The notes under the pieces are model-generated. The model was not told where the DNA came from. It did not search any database and was given only the letters and a program-made list of their open reading frames with translations. 64,000 nt of DNA from Acanthopleura granulata (Eukaryota > Mollusca > Polyplacophora > Chitonida > Chitonidae). Below are positions 43,872-54,700 of this stretch, piece by piece. Positions within the stretch are counted from its first letter, which is position 1, and each line of letters opens with the position of its first letter. The position numbers and the translations under genes were made by a program. Location of the stretch: assembly GCA_016165875.1 (NCBI GenBank), contig JABBOT010000034.1, positions 1,281,322-1,345,321 on the forward strand, read 5' to 3'.

Positions 43872-44583
43872 AAAAAAATGTGATTTTAATAATAATAATA
43901 TAATTAAAAACGAAAAAACGGAAGCGGTATTAGATCAAGTCTATACGTGTAATGTGAAACAATACCGGTACAACAAAGTCATAGTAAATAAACCGTTGGG
44001 CAGTTCTGGTACCACCAGCACTCTCTAAAAATTACTGTGTACGAGCGGTACACATTATTGTGGCAAAAATGCACATCCACATGATTGTGTATACCAGCAG
44101 TAATTTTGTGTACCACTGATATACATGCAATGTGGACGTGCAAATTTGTACACAGTTGTCTTACAGAGCACGCCTGGAAAAACTGCCACACATGTAACTA
44201 CAGATCACTTATGTTTCGGCTACAATATATGTTACATACATTGAATGTGATAACTGCTGCTATCTTCCCAAATGAAGTATATTTAATTACCTCCCCTTGT
44301 TTCCATTTGTTCTCATTCAACATCTAACACTCATCACGGTGGAAGGATTAGTGATAACCTTATTGTAGTTAATTTTAATTTACAATTTGTTCTATTTACA
44401 CAAAGACTGCTAAACAGTCTACTAGCTAATCAGACTATCCCTGCAGGATTTGGGGATTCTGTTGGGAGACAATCTTGAGATTAGAATTAATGAGCTCAGT
44501 TTAGTCTAACAAGGTGGATATAGATGTTAAATTGCTTAATAACCTTGCTTACACATTGGATATTCATTATACACCTATATATC

Positions 44584-44685
44584 CGGTTTCCCACAACAAT
44601 GCTGGTCGCCTCATGTCGTATAAGTGAAATATTCTTGAGTGTGGCGTAAAACGTGTACCGATCAAATAAATAAAATACCGGTATA
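44584..44685 (+). mobile_element. SINE-A 3' fragment
   Basis: GGTTTCCCACAACAATGCTGG, AAGTGAAATATTCTTGAGTG and an AAATAAATAAAATA tail. Confidence 0.85.
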
Positions 44686-45037
44686 TACATCTATCCTAAT
44701 GTTTTCTAAACTGAAACCTAACTTTTTTTATGTAATTGTTTAATCAGCTAATTGCTTGTATCATGTTTATCAGTGTTTTTGCTGTCTTGTATACATGAAA
44801 TATCTTGTATAATATGACTATTGGCTATGTAAGTTTTTCTTCACGCAACTGCACGATAGCGTCAAACTGCCAGCTACAGAATCATGTAACTGGAAAGTCA
44901 CTCTGTCAGATTTTTTGTGAAGTTATGGTAATGCTTTGCATTTAATTATTTTTTGGAATCACGTCCATGCATACAAAAGCGTCTGTAATTTAAATATTAG
45001 GCACACTGTATCCTGATTTAAACATGTTCTCTGTGAG

Positions 45038-45220
45038 GTCAAATCCGCCGGGCTCACGCTGGCTTCGTCTCCGGTCGTAAGTGGGAGGGTCTGCTAGCAA
45101 TCTGCGGATGGTCCATGGTTTCGCCCAGGTTCTGTGCGGTTTCCTCTCACCATAATGCTGGCTGCCGTCGTGTAAGCGAAACATTCTTGAGTACAGCGTA
45201 AAACATAAATAAACAAATAA
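45038..45220 (+). mobile_element. SINE-A, 5'-truncated
   Basis: It starts just before GGGCTCACGCTGGCTTCGTC and keeps CTGCGGATGGTCCATGG, TTTCCTCTCACCATAATGCT and a AAATAAACAAATAAAC tail. Confidence 0.9.
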
Positions 45221-45733
45221 ACATGTTCTCACCACGATGTCATGGACGTCGCTGCAGCATTGCCGAAGTATATTTCATGTTAGTAGGCCTACTAGGTCAT
45301 ACTCATTTATTTAGTTTTAATATGATGCATATACTTGGGCTATCTTCCGAAGAAACCATAAACTGTTCAACACTAGATAGGCTTATATCTATCTATATGT
45401 CCTATTTGAGGTCTCGATTTTGTCAGTTTAGTACGGGCCTATGGAAAGCATATGAAAAGTTACTTCTTTTATATGGTCTGTTCGTGACATAAAAGTCATT
45501 CACAGATAAATCAAGGACGTTCAATCAACTGAAGTGTATAGCCTGAATAGCGGGGATGCAAGCCAGTGCTGATTAATGATACTGATAATCTTTATGTTGT
45601 GACAATGGGTTTACACCATCTCAGTTTTATCGAGACGCGGGGGTAAATTACCCCCATGATTCAGGTTACGCATGAATATCGGTAGCTGCGTCCTAATCAG
45701 TGGGATGCCGGCAGAAGTCCGAAGTGGGACATG

Positions 45734-45741
45734 TGACGTCA
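45734..45741. promoter_or_regulatory. CRE (TGACGTCA), distal of pair
   Basis: A perfect cAMP-response element palindrome about 810 bp upstream of the Bcl-2-like start codon, 48 bp from a second perfect copy. Function is inferred from sequence. Confidence 0.5.
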
Positions 45742-45781
45742 TTTTAGTGACGCTGAAGATTGTACTGCAGCGTCAAAAGCG

Positions 45782-45789
45782 TGACGTCA
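45782..45789. promoter_or_regulatory. CRE (TGACGTCA), proximal of pair
   Basis: The second perfect CRE, within GTGACGTCAC. Vertebrate BCL2 is a known CREB target, which makes a pair upstream of a Bcl-2 family gene worth noting. Confidence 0.5.
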
Positions 45790-46550
45790 CAGTGAGTAGA
45801 CCATGTACGTCGTAAGAAATGAAATCTTTGTAGACAACATGTTTGACGTTGCGAAACAAGACTGAGAAGTCCCAATTCACTGCTGCGAAACCGGATGGGA
45901 GGTAGAAATCCGCCGGTAACCCAACTCTGTGGCAGTATAAGTGACGTATCAGTGTCAGTATCATTATCAGTATCAGAACCAGACTGAAGTTGTGGCAGAC
46001 CTCTGTTATTCACAAAAATAACTGAAAAGCTTAATAGACCAACAGCGTCCGTCTCCCCTCACAGTTCATGTATGTTTAACTGGGTTAAACTAAACACCAC
46101 AGAGAAATTATACCGAGAACGGACTATTATACGCGAGACCAGTACAAGCGGTAAGGCTTGCTCACTACATGCAGTGTCAGTCGCCGAAAGTATCACACAG
46201 AGTGTAGCGTGGCCATTCAGGATCAACACGATGTAGCCGGGTTGCTGTGGCCTCATTATTAGGTGCAGCCGGTGTTCTTGGTACACGTCATAGATGTTTA
46301 TCTCGAGAGATATAAATACACCACCCAGCACAAAAATCCGGAAAACTTTTGTTGGCGTCAGTTGGAAGTCCGGGTTCGTTAAACCACGGATCACAGTTTT
46401 TAAGAGCGCCAATGATTTTTGTGTATCCATGTTCTAGGGACCCAGCTCACACGGCCTTGTAGGCACATACATGGCGATCAAAGGGACATGAAGGCTTGGA
46501 TATCTCAGGGAGTCTATTTTTCGTTGGCGATGGACAAATAGTGATTCAAA

Positions 46551-46967
46551 ATGAGTGCGATTAGTTCGACGAGTATCGTGAACGACTATATCAACTACAG
46601 GGTTGAAAAAAGTGGCAACACATGGGACGGTTGCCCGCCTTTGGACGAGCCGTGTAAAATTCATTTTACAATGCGGACTCTGGGTGATGAATTTGAGGAA
46701 AGGTACCACGATCGTTTTGATGATATGTGCGACCAGCTTCACATCACCCCAAATACAGCCTACCCGACCTTTTTAGGAGTTATTAACGAACTTTTTGCCG
46801 ACGGTGTCAAATGGGGTAGAATAGTGGCTCTTTTTTCGTTTGGAGGCGCCCTTGCTCTTCGATCTATCGAGAAGGATATGCCCGAACTGGTGGACAATAT
46901 TGTGGAATGGGTAACCAAGTATTTAGACAATAATTTATCTCAATGGATTGCAAATCACGGGGGATGG
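46551..46967 (+). CDS. Bcl-2 family pro-survival protein, first coding exon (3'-partial)
   Basis: Proteins of this type sit on the outer mitochondrial membrane and ER and bind BH3 regions of pro-apoptotic partners to hold back cytochrome c release. The exon encodes 139 residues: BH4-like SIVNDYINYRVEKSGNTW (8-25), BH3 in FTMRTLGDEFEERY (39-52, with the Gly-Asp pair), BH1 NELFADGVKWGRIVALFSFG (79-98, close to the NWGR motif) and the first half of BH2, QWIANHGGW (131-139). BH1 and BH2 resemble Bcl-xL and Bcl-2 more than Bax or Bak, so I read it as pro-survival; which paralogue is unclear. The ATG has A at -3 and an in-frame TGA 9 nt upstream. The donor GTGAGT follows the GGW codons in phase 0. 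The rest of BH2 and the C-terminal membrane anchor are not recognisable downstream and probably lie beyond 64000. Reading through the donor adds nine codons and then TGA at 46995-46997. Confidence 0.92.
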
Positions 46968-48619
46968 GTGAGTAGTTGCCTCTTGAATAATGACTGAATT
47001 CTAATTTCACAGATTTTTTACATTATTTGGTGTTGAATTCATCCTGAGAATGTCAGATGATTCTTGTAAGTATGGAAGTGCCTGGGACGACAGGGCAAGC
47101 CATTTAATATGGTAATTTATGCAAATCTGTGGTTTGCCGTATATGGTATAAGCAATTGAATCATTTTCATTCACAATTTATCTACAGTTTTCATTGAAGT
47201 GCGTTCTCTGTCATAAGAAGAGTTCTCTTTTCAACTTGTATGTGTTGGGTACATAGAAGTTAAGTTAAAATCATTACGTTGAAGAATATTTAAATGTATA
47301 TATATATATGTCAGTTTTCTGACAATCATTTAATGCGTATACATATAAAATATAGATAAGTTCTTAATAAAATAGCTGTCTAAATTTGTGTAAAGCAACG
47401 ATGCTGTGCCTTTTCATATGCTGTACACAAATTTATTGCATTAACCTGTGGTAATGTAGTAAACCAGGATGTTTCAAATGAGCCCTGTGTACATGTATGT
47501 TGGTAAAAGTTTGGAATTTTCAGCTTTGTCATGCTTGTACATAAATACAAAAACATTCCCACGGCACCAGTAACAGAGGGAAAAATAACACAGCAGTAAC
47601 ATGGATTTTCTACATTTCAGATGTAATTTTCAACATTGTTAACATCCTCTTTTGATTCATTTTAGCACCCAGATGCTAGTATTTCCCCATCACTATGTTG
47701 TCCATTAACACCTTTATCCCAGTTGTTCATGTTTTATGTACATGTTTTATGTTTTGCTTGTTTGCCAGACCACTTTCACAAAAGCTTCATTAACCAGACA
47801 TGAATAAAGCCATTTATTGCCAAATAAGCTTGGCTAGGATCCAATCTTATTAAAATTCTCCCCAGAGGTACATATTAAGACTGTATATTACTTCTACTTG
47901 TCACAATGTACATATTCTCACATATACAGCCAGGTGTTGTAACAACTGCATGTATACAACAGTACATGTGGGAAGTCTGCCATGTGACATCTGTCATTCA
48001 GTGACCTTGCCAGTCAGGAATTAGTGACCACAGGGTCATATACACTATTTAAATATGTAACAAAGCCCATTGTTAATCAGATTCCATGGACAGGGGGAGG
48101 GGGCTGTACATATAAATTCCCTTGACCAAAGTTTTTGAGCTCAAGAATGTTGATCGTTCAGAAAGCTGACAGTTAAATACAGAACTGAAATTCTGGTTTT
48201 GAAGTTGGGTAGAAATTTAGTAGGCCTACTATAGATCGAGAGGAACTTTCGGTACATATGCCTGTCTAATATTGTTAAAATAATGACTTAATGGTATGAA
48301 GTCAACACTGCTTACAACAGTCCACCAGAAACAATTATTGTGTTGCTCTGACTGTGAGCTTAGTGGCTGGTCGAGTGACAGATCCACTGATTAATGCGAA
48401 CGTAAATAAAATTAAACCAGTAGATGTTAACATGTTTATTAGGATATTGTAATTGTCAAATTGCAAATCTAAATGTTTGTAGATTACAAGTTACTTGTAC
48501 ATGTGTGTCCAAAGCAAAGGACTCAATACGCATATGTACAGTACATGTGTGTCCTTGATAAATACACTGTATTTGGGTGCAAGAATGTTGATTCTTCTCT
48601 AAACTAAAGGATATACATA

Positions 48620-48830
48620 CTCAGGGATTTTCCTAGCCACTTTTTTGTTGTGGTAACCATGAGAAGTATTGGAGAATTGAGTTTTAGATAAATTTTGTAT
48701 TGAGTTTTGATGAAGTAAATGAGTTTTAGATACATTTTACATACATTGGTGATGAAAAATATTGAGTTTTTCTGATTTGTTCAGATTGAGTTTCTGCAAA
48801 GAAATTGGCTAGAAAAGCCCCTTCTGATCA
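48620..48830 (+). mobile_element. Family C interspersed repeat copy
   Basis: CAGGGATTTTCCTAGCCAC, GAATTGAGTTTTAGATAAAT, GGTGATGAAAAATATTGAGT and GAAATTGGCTAGAAAAGCCC are shared in order with the copy at 49765-49940. Confidence 0.72.
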
Positions 48831-49764
48831 TACCTACGAGTATGTGTATACAAAGCTACAATACATGCATTTGGAGCAGTAGCCATATTCATTGAGGACA
48901 TAGAAGATTTACATGTACTTTTATATACACATAAAGTTATCAGTATGAATATAACAGATTATAACAGGTTCTTATCCGTAGCACATGTGCATACTGGCGG
49001 GCGTGATCATGCAGTGTCTGTGATCAGATGTATTGATACAACTACACTTGGCAACTGTTTTACAAATGTACACATAGACGGCATTTTAATTTAGGAGGAT
49101 GTTTATGTGTACTATCTCTACCAGGTAGCAGAGCTGTAGAGCATTGACCTGGCCTACATTTGCCTGTGGCTGCATAACTAAGGCCTCAGGTTGTAAACAC
49201 ACCTCCTTGGACTACTTGATCACGCTGAGCATAAACTGTACACAATGAACACCTGAAATGGTTGTTTACATTCAGCATCGGGACAAATTTTATTTATAGA
49301 GGATACGTGTAAACATTTACAACTGAACACACACTGTATATGTATATATATTTACACAATCAGTTACACAGGTTTAACCCCCCCCCCCCCCAAAACTGGC
49401 TAACAGCACATGTACAGATCATTGCACATACATACATACAGCTCTGGCTGTACTCTTAAACATTTCACCAATGAAAATATTTACATGCTGTACATGTACA
49501 GTCTACATGTATTGTTGGCACTCAGTGGCTGGACTTTTTATTCCACGAAACCCATGGAATTACAGTCGTATGTTTCTAAAACCAGCATCCTGCTCTTTGC
49601 TCTGTGTCGACAGGACACTACATACATGTATGTGTCACAGGCTAGGAGCGGTCACTGACCCTTATACTAGGTGGCACTTAACCCACAACACCACAGATAT
49701 ATCCGCATTTCCCTACAAGAGCTTTGTGTCAGTCAGTGATCAGAAAGAGCAGCCGTTTTTCTAA

Positions 49765-49940
49765 CAACTTTCTTTATGACAATGAGAAATATCGGAAAAT
49801 TGAGTTTAAGACAAATTTTATAGTGAGTTTTCGTGAAGTGAATAGAGTTTTGGATACCTTGGTGACAAAAAAAATGGAGTTTTCTGATTTTTTCACATTG
49901 AGTTTGTAAAAGGAAATTGGCTGGAATCACCCCTGAGAGG
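49765..49940 (+). mobile_element. Family C interspersed repeat copy
   Basis: AAAATTGAGTTTAAGACAAA, CTTGGTGACAAAAAAAATGG and GGAAATTGGCTGGAATCACC parallel the copy about 1.1 kb upstream. Confidence 0.72.
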
Positions 49941-50606
49941 ACGTGTACATGTACCTGTTTAGTACAGTTTTATGTTGATCCAAACCGCAATCGTGTGCAC
50001 ACTAATGTGGCCCTCTTGTGTAATTCCTAGTCTCAGTAGCAACCTGCTGTCTGGTTACATACAGTGTTGACATTTCTTGAGCATCATCAATGCATGTCTG
50101 GTGGTGGCCTTTTTAGGTTTGCTCAGCCATGACAGCAGGTCAGGTTAATTGCACGGTACATGTTTACATGCTGAAGAGGACATGGTATGTAATCTAGCAT
50201 TATGGCTCTGTTTACAGTACTGCCTGAAGCCGTGGGAAAAAATAGAAATTTGTTTTTTTGTTGGCCTGGGAAACGCTACAGGTACATAAAGTAGAGGTAT
50301 ATATATATACATAGATACATACACATGTATACAGCGTAGGTTTTGTGAGCGCAGTGGAAATTGACATGCCTGCAGCACACTACTACATGCTGTGGGGTAT
50401 ATGATATCACCATTGCTATATTACACATGATTTTTGTAAAGTAATGATATCAAACTGTCTTTTAGTTTGGCTGCTTCATATGCCCAGTTGCCTGACCCCC
50501 TTTCATCCACCCCTAGGGCTCTGATTTGAACGGACAAATTTTTATTTTTATCCACATTTACGTATTTAAAGTAAATAATAGGAATGAAGTTTTTATGCTC
50601 TCATAA

Positions 50607-50696
50607 GGTTTCCTCCCACCATAATGCTGGCCGCCGTCGTATGGGTGAAATATTCTTGAGTACGGCATAAAACACCAGTCAAAGAAATAAATGAAT
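50607..50696 (+). mobile_element. SINE-A 3' fragment
   Basis: GGTTTCCTCCCACCATAATG, GTGAAATATTCTTGAGTACG and an AAAGAAATAAAT tail. Confidence 0.88.
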
Positions 50697-50959
50697 GTTC
50701 TCATAACACATGGATGGTTTGAATGTACCATATATAATTTTGTACATGATGTAAGTTTGATAAATATGTGTACATTCTTTGGTGAATGTAACCTGAAGCT
50801 GGGTGTATAAGCAGAAATTAAAGGGTAGGTCATTAGGGAATTAGACCTATTTATTCTGCTAATGCAAAAGATAATGATTTTCAGGAAATTAAGATGTAGA
50901 GAAAGAAAAATCTGGTACAGTTCCTATAAAAACCAGTGGTCATGGATGTCTACCAGTCT

Positions 50960-51345
50960 CTGTCCTGTTTCCTCCCAAAATAATGTTTGCTGTAATCATA
51001 AAAGTGAAATATTCTTGAGTACGATGTAAATTTATTTATTTATTTATTTGATTGGTGTTTTATGCTGTACTCAAGAATATTTCATTTATACGACGGCGGC
51101 CAGCATTATGGTGGGAGGAAACCGGGCAGAGCCCAGGGGAAACCCACGGCCATCCGCAGGTTGTTGGCAGACCTTCCCACTTACGGCCGGAGAGCAATCC
51201 AGCATGAGCTGGGCTCGAACTCACAGCGACTGCATTGGTGGGAGGCTTCAGGTCATTGTGCTGCGATAGCGCGCTAATAGACTGAGCCAAGGAGGCCCTC
51301 GAGTACGACGTAAACTTGATCCAACTAAATGACTAAATAAATATG
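50960..51345 (+). mobile_element. Older SINE-A 3' fragment, split by a nested SINE-A
   Basis: Its left part ends AATATTCTTGAGTACGATG at about 51030. The right part resumes at 51301 with GAGTACGACGTAAAC and ends AACTAAATGACTAAATAAAT. Confidence 0.8.
51031..51298 (-). mobile_element. SINE-A, full length, reverse, nested
   Basis: It runs from a reversed (TTTA)n tail through AACCCACGGCCATCCGCAGG and reversed box B (GGGCTCGAACTCACAGCGAC) to a reversed box A (GACTGAGCCAAGGAGGCCC). The 14-bp repeats at 51017-51030 and 51301-51314 (GAGTACGAYGTAAA) are its target-site duplication. Confidence 0.93.
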
Positions 51346-51694
51346 AGATCTTGAGAGTAGGGCCTATTTGGGGGTTACAGCCGATTGGGTTACATCTAAG
51401 TAAGATATTTTGAATGATGTACAAGTACATGAACAACCAAGTGTGATCACTGACTCCTGACAGAAGTGACAGATGTGATTATTTCCTGGTATGATTCATG
51501 TGTCATCCTGTTAGCCAATCCCAGAACGGTCTCGAAAATACATGGACTCAAAGGGTAGAAGATTGGTTTGCTGTGTGGACATGTTCGGGGTGCGCATCGT
51601 AGATTTATATGTACAGTACAAGACATGCATAGTTTCAGTATTTTTATCATCTCGCCAGATTATACATCAATGGGAAATGAGTACATTTACAAAG

Positions 51695-51775
51695 AATTCC
51701 TCCCATCGTACATGTAGAGGCAACGCTGGCTGACGTCATATAAGGGAAATATTCCCCAGTCATGAAAAGAAATAC
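51695..51775 (+). mobile_element. SINE-A 3' fragment, strongly degraded
   Basis: TCCTCCCATCGTACATG, GCTGGCTGACGTCATATAAG and GGAAATATTCCCCAGTCATG follow core order; the tail is poor. Confidence 0.5.
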
Positions 51776-54700
51776 TGTGACTGAAGTCAAATTTTGTTTA
51801 TAAGCAAATTTTTGTCATGAAATGTTTTGGTGCTGGAACTTGTGTCAACTGAATGTTTTGCTACATGTAGTAGGATATCAACTTAGCATCGAAACAAACC
51901 TTAAGACACCTGTCGGAAGTCACCATAACTCTCAAAATCAGAAAAAAGGAGCAGTTTTGTCATGGTCAAAAAATATTTAGGCCATGGAGGGTACAGAAAT
52001 ATATTTACAATCAGAGTTTTGTCAAGTTTGGTAAATGTATCCTACAGTAAATTTTAATTCCAGCATTGTTGTCTGCATACTTACATTTACATGTACATGT
52101 GCCTTGTTTGTATGGTTGAAACTGTCTACCAGTACTTCTGACAATGTACTTGTACACACAACCTTCTTTATTTTTAATTGTTTTAAATTTGCAAGGATGT
52201 TAACTTCTAAGGACAGCTTAACGAAGTTCAGGATGTGACTTGTGACAAGGTATATTGTAGTTATACACTGTTATTCTGTATGGTTTCACATGCGCTGTGA
52301 AAATTGTTGGAGATATCTTGGTGAAGATTCCTGGAAGACCACATGACTGAGAGGAGCCATTACCAACATGTACCAGTTTTGTCTTGTTTACACCTTTGTG
52401 CCAGTCGAATTTTTAAATTACGTTTTGGATTTGATTCCTTAACACTGTACTCAAGAACACATGATTCAGGGTTATCCTTAAAAACATGTGCATTGGACAT
52501 AACCAGAATGACTGTCGCATCAAGGGCCCTACTCAAAAGTGTTTATCGGTATTTTGGTGAAAAAAAAACATTTTTTTCTCTCCATGGTAATTTTTTTTTT
52601 AAAATCCCTATCCTTTTCAAGAGCCCTAATAAGGAAAAAAAAAAAAGAAATCCCTATTGACCGATGCTATTTTTTTACACAGGGTCCGGTCACGCCCAAC
52701 AAAAGTTTTTTTAAGGATGGCCCTGTGTGTCAGATTTTAAGCGTCAGGATTGTGAAAACCAGAAAATATCCCCCATTGCCAAGTAGCTGACAAACCTTAT
52801 GACTTACAAAAAATAATCCATGGTCAAACAGCCATGAGAATATTGTAAAGACTTCAGAAGTTTCCCGGAAGAAAAAAATGAAATAGATGTCCATGTGTGT
52901 GTTGATGAGACCCAAACTGTGTAATTCATTACGATATGAGGTTTATATTGACTTGAATTTTTTTCTATTTTGCTATTTCTGTAACCATGGCACAGCAGAT
53001 AAACACACTCGTGTACATATAGATCTTGTAGAGGTATAAAGATTTAAAGTCGCTTGTCTCTGGCTGTTAAAGTGCTGACTTCCTCTGAATGTCAGACTCT
53101 AATTGACCAGTGAGGACGCTTGTTCAAATCTGGCTCTTGCTGTTCCAACCTGCACATTACATGTAAGACACCGAGGGGTTTACATGAATTCCTCAGCCTT
53201 GTCACATACATGTATACACATGCCCTTGGTAGCATAGATGCACATGTTCTCTAACATAATTGAAGGAGAAAATATTTTGCTTGCGTTTATTCGTAGGTTC
53301 CTGGTGTAAAAAACACAACTAACAGTCAAAATTATTTTTTTTTGAGGGGTGTGGGTTTAAATGATAAAAACTAATAGAAAAAAAAATAATAACTAAATGT
53401 CATGTGATACAAACCATATGTGTGTGCGTCATGAATCCATGTGATGTAATACGACGTAAAAAAAAACAAATGCCTTGTCCATGTATATCCGGTTGACTGC
53501 AGAATTCCACGTCTCATGTTAAAGGGTCAGCCAGGGTCTGTGTAAATACAAGACACTTCTTCGGGCCCACACGGCCTGGGTTCACTAGCCAACATTGTCT
53601 GGGGAAGGAGAAAAAGCTGTTGTGAGAGGCTCGCCCACAGGATTTTATACTGATTTGAACCTGACCCAGAATTTGTGGCATTTGTGATTTCACCCACACA
53701 TTGCGACCCAGACTGAGGGTCCACAAACTCTGACCACCTCCAATAGTTATCTGCCTTGTCTTACATCATACCTCAGATATGAACCAGCTGTAGTGATCCA
53801 GGTATATTACTCTTCTGAAGTTCATGTACATGTGCATTTTAATTTATCATGATACATGTACAAGCTGCACATGTACATGTATAAATCAGTGTCTTTCATA
53901 TATGCACGTCTCACTGATGTATAATTATAGTAATATCAATATTTTTATTGAAGGTAGCTTGGTCAGTTTACAATGAAACTGTTCTTGGCCAAGGTCTTCA
54001 TAGAGAAAACAATATATAGGAAACATGTACTTCAGAGTCCAATCAGGAAATACCTGTATACAGTGTATATACATGTAAAACAAGATAGACCAACTTAATT
54101 AAATGTTCTCAAATAATGCTCAAATGTTTTTCTTGCATGCAGTCATGGAGGGATGTAATTTTGGAGTGTACATGCTTGAATATGTATTGTCAGCATACAT
54201 GCAGACATCAGCCCAGATAATATACATCTATGTGAAATGTTATATTCCCTATTCTTGCTGTCATTGGTATACTGCCGTGTATTGTATCTTGCTCGAGGTG
54301 TTATACAAGGAGACACACTGACTCGGAGCTTTTTTTTAGTCAGGAAAGAATTACTTTTTATTTTATTTTTACTTTTTATTTTTCTATACCTGGCTAAAGC
54401 TTTTTTTTGTTTTCCATGGTTTTATTGACATCTATTAGGATTTAATCTAATCTAAAGAGATAATTCAGCTTAGTTGATAGTTACTTTGTTGTGGTCAGAA
54501 AATTTACTAATTCGTCACATTCAGTTTGCTCAGTGTGATACTTACACTTTGAAACTGGTAAAACTGTTGGGTTGTGTTAATTATAGATTTAATCTAGGAT
54601 ATAACTCTAAATTATTCAGGAAACTTCGGCAAGAGTTTCCTTAAAAATATTCAAAGATTATATGCTTATAAGTCTTTTTTGTTTGTTTATTTTTATCAAA

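Noticed and set aside
46059..46430. 123-codon minus-strand frame divergent to the Bcl-2-like gene
   Set aside because: I see no recognisable domain, no splice sites and no clear codon bias; it lies in the likely promoter of the Bcl-2-like gene. A true divergent gene cannot be excluded.
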